A model generated the notes under the pieces. It was not told the origin of the DNA and did not search any database. It worked only from the letters and a program-made list of their open reading frames with translations. This document shows, one piece after another, positions 7,448-11,398 of a DNA stretch of 11,398 nucleotides (positions are counted from its first letter, which is position 1; the number at the start of each line of letters is the position of its first letter). The position numbers were made by a program, and so were the translations under genes. The stretch spans positions 1 to 11,398 of the forward strand of contig JAUVLX010000085.1 in assembly GCA_030600525.1 (NCBI GenBank), written 5' to 3'. This DNA comes from Desulfobulbus sp. GTDB taxonomy: Bacteria > Desulfobacterota > Desulfobulbia > Desulfobulbales > Desulfobulbaceae.

Positions 7448-8558
7448 ATGGCGGAAATTAGTGAATCTTCGGATTCCAGACAGTTACTCAACGAACTCAA
7501 GGGTAAAATGCTTGCGCTGAAGGAGCATCTTTGACTTAGATAATAAGAAAGAACAGGTTGAACTGCTGGAGCGGCAAACCCTTATGCCCAATTTTTGGAA
7601 TGACCAAGAAACGGCTAAAAAAGTACAACGGCAGCTTGGTCAGCTACAGGAGATCATAAAATCCTGGGAAAAGAGCTACAGTGATCTTGATGACACTGAG
7701 ATGCTACTCGATATGGCCGTTGAAGAGGGTGATAGTGAGACCTATGAGGAAGTTGTCTCCACTCTTGCCGTATTGCAAAAACGGATAGATCTGGTTGAGC
7801 TGGAATGCATGTTCGGCGGTGAGTATGACGGCGGTAACGGTATTATTACTATCCATGCCGGTGCTGGCGGTACAGAGGCTCAAGACTGGGTCGGTATACT
7901 CTTGCGCATGTACCTGCGATGGGCGGAAGATAAAGGATTTAAAGCCGATATTCTCGACCTGTTGCCTGGTGATGAAGCTGGTACCAAGAGTGTTACCGTT
8001 CATGTTAAAGGGAAACACGCCTATGGATATTTGCGGTCAGAAATAGGTATTCACCGATTAGTGCGGATTTCGCCCTTTGATGCGAGCGGGAGGAGGCATA
8101 CCTCGTTTGCTTCGGTCATGGTCCTGCCTGAGCTTGATGATGATGTGGACATCGATATTCAGGATAAAGATATTCGCATCGATACCTATCGAGCCAGTGG
8201 TGCTGGAGGGCAGCATGTTAATAAAACTGATTCTGCCATCAGAATTACCCACCTGGAAAGCGGTATAGTCGTACAGTGTCAGAATGAGCGTTCCCAACAC
8301 CGCAATAAAGACATGGCCATGAAAATGTTGATGGCTCGTCTTATGAAAAGGGAGCGGGAAGAACAGGCCAAACACAATGAAGATCTCCAGGGGGATAAAA
8401 AAGAGATTGCCTGGGGCTCCCAGATCCGTTCGTATGTCCTGCAGCCATACAGGCTGATAAAGGATCACCGCACCAACTGCGAAGAAGGCAATGTGGATGC
8501 CGTGCTGGATGGTAAGCTTGATCGCCTTATTAAGGCCTATCTGCTTTGGCAGCCGTAA
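7448..8558 (+). CDS. prfB: peptide chain release factor 2 (programmed +1 frameshift)
   Basis: RF2 recognises UGA and UAA and triggers peptide release on the ribosome. The gene is in two frames: 28 codons from the ATG at 7448 to CTT (7529-7531), then an in-frame TGA (7532-7534). Skipping T7532 continues at GAC (7533) to the TAA at 8556-8558, giving 369 residues (E. coli has 365). The stop-recognition tripeptide SPF falls at residues 208-210 and the catalytic GGQ at 253-255, each three residues on from E. coli RF2. The residue matching E. coli position 246 is Ala (in RASGAGGQ), the more active form found in most bacteria. AGAGGTG (about 7437-7443) serves as Shine-Dalgarno. Expression is autoregulated: low RF2 slows termination at the TGA and favours the shift. 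Automated callers often start it wrongly at 7584. Confidence 0.96.
7520..7535 (+). promoter_or_regulatory. prfB programmed +1 frameshift site
   Basis: The site reads AAGGAG-CAT-CTT-TGA-C. The slippery codon CTT (7529-7531) is followed by the TGA stop and C, the least efficient UGA context. AGGAG (7521-7525) is an internal Shine-Dalgarno-like element 3 nt before CTT, the same short spacing known to stimulate the shift in E. coli (AGGGGG-TAT-CTT-TGA-C). All known elements are present. Confidence 0.96.
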
Positions 8559-8570
8559 GCGATCTCTTTA

Positions 8571-8752
8571 AGGAGCTGTCCGTGAATAAATTGGACAATA
8601 TCGCGCTCATGTTAAGGTTAGATTTGGGTGATCTAATTGAATAAAGCCGCAGGCATAGCAGGGCTACGTTGAGGCTTTTGTGATTGAGTCGCATTCAAAG
8701 AAGACTCGAAGATAAGATGCAGGATTGGACAGGTTATTTATTTACAGGCCCT
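8571..8752 (+). repeat. intergenic long-palindrome repeat, copy 1 (decayed right half)
   Basis: This is the first of two direct-orientation copies of an about 181-bp element, filling most of the prfB-dgt gap. It opens with AGGAGCTGTCCGTGAATAA and its left 110 bp or so match copy 2 at roughly 85-90 percent by eye. The central stem-loop AAAGCC...GGCTTT (8643-8677) is kept, with a small ATAG/CTAC-type inner stem. The right end (TTATTTATTTACAGGCCCT) is recognisably the counterpart of copy 2's right end but degraded. No coding potential and no clear target-site duplication. It starts 12 bp after the prfB stop and may affect the 3' end of that message. Confidence 0.85.
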
Positions 8753-8803
8753 AAGGTGAGGGCAAAGAAAAATTAAGTTGAGGAGTCGGTTTCCGATAAT
8801 GCC

Positions 8804-9889
8804 ATGAATCTTACAATCCGGCAGCAGCAGGAAGAGTTGGAGAAACGTACTCTCTCCCCTAATGCCTGCCTGAGTACTCAGTCTCGAGGTCGTTTTTCTT
8901 CGCGGCAGAAGCATCAGCCATGTGAGTTGCGCACTGCTTTTCAACGTGATCGTGACCGTATTATTCATTCCAAGACGTTTCGCCGGTTGAAACATAAGAC
9001 CCAGGTATTCCTGGCTCCTGCTGGAGACCACTATCGTACGCGGCTTACCCATGTGCTTGAGGTGTCGCAGATAGCCAGGACCATGGCCACTTGTCTGCGT
9101 CTTAATGAGTATCTGGCTGAAGCCACTGCCCTGGGGCATGACCTGGGACATACTCCTTTTGGTCATGCCGGCGAATTCAGTCTTAATCAACTGCATCCCA
9201 AAGGATTTAAACATTTTCAACAGAGCCTTCGTATTGTGGACTTTCTTGAAAATGACGGCCAGGGGTTAAATCTTACCTGGGAGGTTCGCAATGGTATCCT
9301 CAAGCATTCCAAAGGCTATGGGGATATTTTGCCGGAGAATACCGGGGAATTGGCAGCTACTCTGGAAGGACAGTTGGTTCGAGTTGGCGATATTATGGCC
9401 TATGTTAACCATGATCTGGATGATGCAATGCGGGCGGATATGGTCACAAACAGTGACCTGCCAGCACCACTACGAAAGGTTTTGGGCGAACGTTCTTCAG
9501 AGCGAATAAAGGCCATGGTGGGTGATCTGGTGAGAACCACCATAGCTGCCGATGATGGTCACCTCCATTTAAGCGATGGTATGACGGAAACCATTAATGA
9601 GCTTCGCAACTTTCTCTATGACAATGTGTATAGAAACTGGCGGGTCCATGATGAATTTGAAAAGGCCCAGCGTATTATCAGGGACCTGTATGGATACTTC
9701 CTTCAACATGAATTTCCTCTACACGGTGTAGCCGGGGCCTGTTGTCAATTGCGACAGCCGATATTCACCAAAGAAGAAGAAACCAAGCGGCATCGAAAGG
9801 TATGCGATTTTATCGCAGGTATGACGGACCGTTATGCTCTTGGGCTTTATTCGCAGATTTTTATGCCCAAACCCTGGAGCATTCTCTGA
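8804..9889 (+). CDS. dgt: HD-domain dGTPase-like deoxynucleoside triphosphate triphosphohydrolase
   Basis: Enzymes of this family hydrolyse dNTPs, classically dGTP, to deoxynucleoside and inorganic tripolyphosphate, controlling the dNTP pool. The 361-residue product has the usual N-terminus (TLSPNACLSTQSRGR), the substrate-site segment FQRDRDRIIHSKTFRRLKHKTQVF (about 46-69, where RDRDRIIHSKTFRRL is most conserved), and the HD-domain metal ligands His83 (RLTHVLEV), His112-Asp113 (GHDLGHTPFGHAGE) and Asp204 (YVNHDLDDA). The end, MTDRYALGLYSQIFMPKPW, is typical. It is shorter than the 505-aa E. coli Dgt and belongs to the dGTPase-like type 2 group. The ATG at 8804 is the first possible start after an upstream in-frame TAA. 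GAGGAG (8780-8785) is unusually far, 18 nt away. The gene is bracketed by two copies of a palindromic repeat. True substrate range is not readable from sequence. Confidence 0.93.
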   Translation: MNLTIRQQQEELEKRTLSPNACLSTQSRGRFSSRQKHQPCELRTAFQRDRDRIIHSKTFRRLKHKTQVFLAPAGDHYRTRLTHVLEVSQIARTMATCLRLNEYLAEATALGHDLGHTPFGHAGEFSLNQLHPKGFKHFQQSLRIVDFLENDGQGLNLTWEVRNGILKHSKGYGDILPENTGELAATLEGQLVRVGDIMAYVNHDLDDAMRADMVTNSDLPAPLRKVLGERSSERIKAMVGDLVRTTIAADDGHLHLSDGMTETINELRNFLYDNVYRNWRVHDEFEKAQRIIRDLYGYFLQHEFPLHGVAGACCQLRQPIFTKEEETKRHRKVCDFIAGMTDRYALGLYSQIFMPKPWSIL

Positions 9890-9916
9890 TTTGCATGCTC
9901 GTAAAAAAAATGTGTA

Positions 9917-10097
9917 AGGAGCTGTCCGTAAATAAGTTGGACAATATCGCGCTCATCTTTAGGTTAGATTTGGGTGACCTGATTGAGCAAAGCCGCAGGC
10001 GTAGTTGTGCTACGTCGAGGACTTTGTGATTAAAGATCAGCCAAAGATGACCTGAAGATGCGATGCGAGATGTTCAAGTTATTTCTGGACAACTCCT
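9917..10097 (+). repeat. intergenic long-palindrome repeat, copy 2 (MITE-like)
   Basis: This 181-bp element is an imperfect palindrome over its entire length, centred at 10007. The left terminus AGGAGCTGTCCGTAAATAA and the reverse complement of the right terminus AGGAGTTGTCCAGAAATAA agree at 22 of the first 27 positions when extended. Similarity continues inward (for example CATCTTTAGGT against CATCTTCAGGT) to a central stem-loop, GCGTAG-TTGTG-CTACGT. As RNA it would fold into one long hairpin. It carries no gene and begins 27 bp after the dgt stop. The remaining 10098-10202 to valS shows no clear promoter. It resembles MITEs or ERIC-like repeats; no transposase is in the window. Confidence 0.88.
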
Positions 10098-10223
10098 GAG
10101 AGGAATGAGGAATCCTTCTGTCCCGAGTGTAATGTGGGCTGAAACTCCTTTTTGTAATCATTCTCGATCTACTCAATTATTTAGATATTATTTACTCCGG
10201 TCATGAGCCGGTATGAGAAAACG

Positions 10224-11398
10224 ATGGAAAAATCAACAACACAAGAAAACGAAAAGTACGACCTGCCTAAGGGCTATGAGTTTGATGAGGTAGAACAGCG
10301 CTGGTACAGTCGCTGGCTTGAGGAAAAAAGTTTTTCTGCAGCAATGGAGGAAGGTAAGGATGCTTTCTCTATCGTCATACCGCCTCCTAATGTGACCGGT
10401 GTTTTGCATATCGGCCATGCGCTTAATAACACCCTGCAGGATATTCTTGTTCGTTATCACCGGATGAAAGGAGATAATACTCTTTGGGTACCTGGAACAG
10501 ATCACGCCGGTATTGCGACTCAAAATGTTGTTGAACGCCAACTGGCAGTCGAAGAAACAAACCGTCATGAGCTTGGTCGGGAAAAATTCATCGAGCGGGT
10601 TTGGCAGTGGCGGGAAGAAAAAGGCGGTACCATTATCAACCAGTTGAAGCGGATGGGAGCATCCTGTGACTGGGACCGAGAACGATTTACCATGGATGCG
10701 GGCCTTTCCAGTGCGGTTCGAGAGGTGTTTGTTCGTTTGTTTAAAGAAGGGCTCATTTACAAAGGGGATTATATCGTTAACTGGTGCCCCCGATGCCACA
10801 CAGCTTTGGCTGATGATGAAGTGGAGCATGAGCCTACAGATGGCAAGCTGTATCATCTCCGCTACCCCTATGCTGATGGGTCTGGATCTGTGGTGGTTGC
10901 AACCACTCGCCCGGAGACCATGCTCGGGGATATGGCAGTAGCTGTTCATCCTGAAGACGAACGGTACCAAGGGCTTGAGAAAATTGGAATTGCATTGCCG
11001 CTGACTGACCGGATCCTTCCTGTTGTGCTCGACCATCATGTGCAGCGTGAGTTTGGAACTGGCGCGCTCAAGGTAACCCCGTCCCATGATCGGGATGATT
11101 ATGAAATAGGGCTGCGCCATAATCTCGATCGTCTCAAGGTGATAGATGACAAAGGCGTCATGAATGAAGCTGCTGGTGCCTATGCAGGGCTTGATCGTTT
11201 TGCCTGTCGCAAGCGCATCGTGGCCGATCTTGAAGCCCAGGGCTATCTTGTGAAAATAGAAGACTACCAGCATGCGGTGGGTAAGTGTTACCGCTGCAAC
11301 ACCGTGGTCGAACCCACCACTTCCAAACAGTGGTTTGTCTCAGTACGTCCGTTGGCTGATAAGGCGGTTGCCGCGGTACAGGAGGGACGGATTAACAT
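10224..11398 (+). CDS. valS: valyl-tRNA synthetase, N-terminal part (cut by window edge)
   Basis: ValS charges tRNA-Val with valine in the cytoplasm and edits misactivated threonine. The open frame gives 391 codons and runs off the right edge; the full protein is usually about 880-950 residues. Visible are the class I signature PPPNVTGVLHIGH with HIGH at 62-65, WVPGTDHAGIATQ (88-100), a Cys pair in NWCPRC (188, 191) and another in KCYRCN (355, 358) that may bind zinc. The CP1 editing domain shows ATTRPETMLGD (226-236) and the conserved aspartate region SHDRDDYEIG (287-296). The KMSKS loop and anticodon-binding domain lie beyond the window. The start at 10224 fits the family; an ATG at 10203 is in frame and would add seven residues. 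Neither has a strong Shine-Dalgarno. Confidence 0.95.
   Translation, partial: MEKSTTQENEKYDLPKGYEFDEVEQRWYSRWLEEKSFSAAMEEGKDAFSIVIPPPNVTGVLHIGHALNNTLQDILVRYHRMKGDNTLWVPGTDHAGIATQNVVERQLAVEETNRHELGREKFIERVWQWREEKGGTIINQLKRMGASCDWDRERFTMDAGLSSAVREVFVRLFKEGLIYKGDYIVNWCPRCHTALADDEVEHEPTDGKLYHLRYPYADGSGSVVVATTRPETMLGDMAVAVHPEDERYQGLEKIGIALPLTDRILPVVLDHHVQREFGTGALKVTPSHDRDDYEIGLRHNLDRLKVIDDKGVMNEAAGAYAGLDRFACRKRIVADLEAQGYLVKIEDYQHAVGKCYRCNTVVEPTTSKQWFVSVRPLADKAVAAVQEGRIN

Noticed and set aside
7532..7534. TGA in prfB read as a pseudogene-making mutation
   Set aside because: The surrounding AGGAG-CAT-CTT-TGA-C is the standard RF2 frameshift site and the rest of the protein is intact.
8748..8763. 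Small hairpin GCCCT-AAGGTG-AGGGC as a prfB terminator
   Set aside because: The stem is only 5 bp and is followed by A-rich sequence, not a T-run, on the plus strand.
8738..9220. 160-codon minus-strand frame over the start of dgt
   Set aside because: It is antisense to the conserved HD-domain coding sequence and extends into the decayed repeat; no ribosome site or recognisable protein.
9742..10029. 95-codon plus-strand frame across the end of dgt and repeat copy 2
   Set aside because: The first half is an out-of-frame reading of dgt and the second half is repeat sequence; copy 1 does not keep an equivalent start, so it is not a gene of the repeat.
10175..10191. AT-rich hexamers upstream of valS as a promoter
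   Set aside because: AATTAT and TATTAT can be proposed as -10 boxes, but no -35 at a proper distance matches well enough to call.
10233..11273. 346-codon open frame on the minus strand
   Set aside because: It lies wholly antisense to valS, whose HIGH motif, editing-domain motifs and Cys pairs are unmistakable; the minus-strand product resembles no family and has odd composition.

Overview
The window reads as chromosomal DNA of a Gram-negative bacterium, most likely a Desulfobacterota (deltaproteobacterial) lineage of the Desulfobulbales type. This placement is inference from gene content and protein style: a FadE-type acyl-CoA dehydrogenase, a PEP-CTERM/PrsT protein pair with a sigma-54 promoter, a corC-lnt-prfB cluster, a dGTPase of the delta-proteobacterial type and valS. 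No rRNA or other marker is present to confirm it. No tRNA, CRISPR array, transposase or phage gene was seen.

Layout. Positions 1-521 (minus strand) hold the N-terminal 173 codons of fadE, running off the left edge. An AT-rich gap of about 435 bp separates it from divergent plus-strand genes and may contain a 67-codon small gene (752-955). Next comes a TPR-repeat lipoprotein resembling PrsT (958-3246). After a short tandem repeat and a strong -24/-12 promoter follows a secreted von Willebrand A domain protein with a C-terminal PEP-CTERM sorting signal (3453-4355), closed by a strong intrinsic terminator (4378-4408). These two genes look like an envelope or exopolysaccharide module whose exosortase lies elsewhere.

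From 4728 to the right edge the genes are housekeeping: corC (CBS/CorC protein) overlaps lnt (apolipoprotein N-acyltransferase). prfB (release factor 2) is next and is interrupted by an in-frame TGA at the classic CTT TGA C site, so full-length RF2 (369 aa) needs a +1 programmed frameshift. dgt (HD-domain dNTPase) follows, then the first 391 codons of valS.

The most unusual non-coding structure is a pair of about 181-bp repeats in direct orientation on either side of dgt (8571-8752 and 9917-10097). Copy 2 is a nearly full-length imperfect palindrome with terminal inverted repeats and a central stem-loop, like a MITE or long-hairpin intergenic repeat. Other structures worth attention are a 14-bp-arm inverted repeat in the prfB leader, a small palindrome in the leader of the PEP-CTERM gene, and a two-codon mini-ORF overlapping the dgt start.
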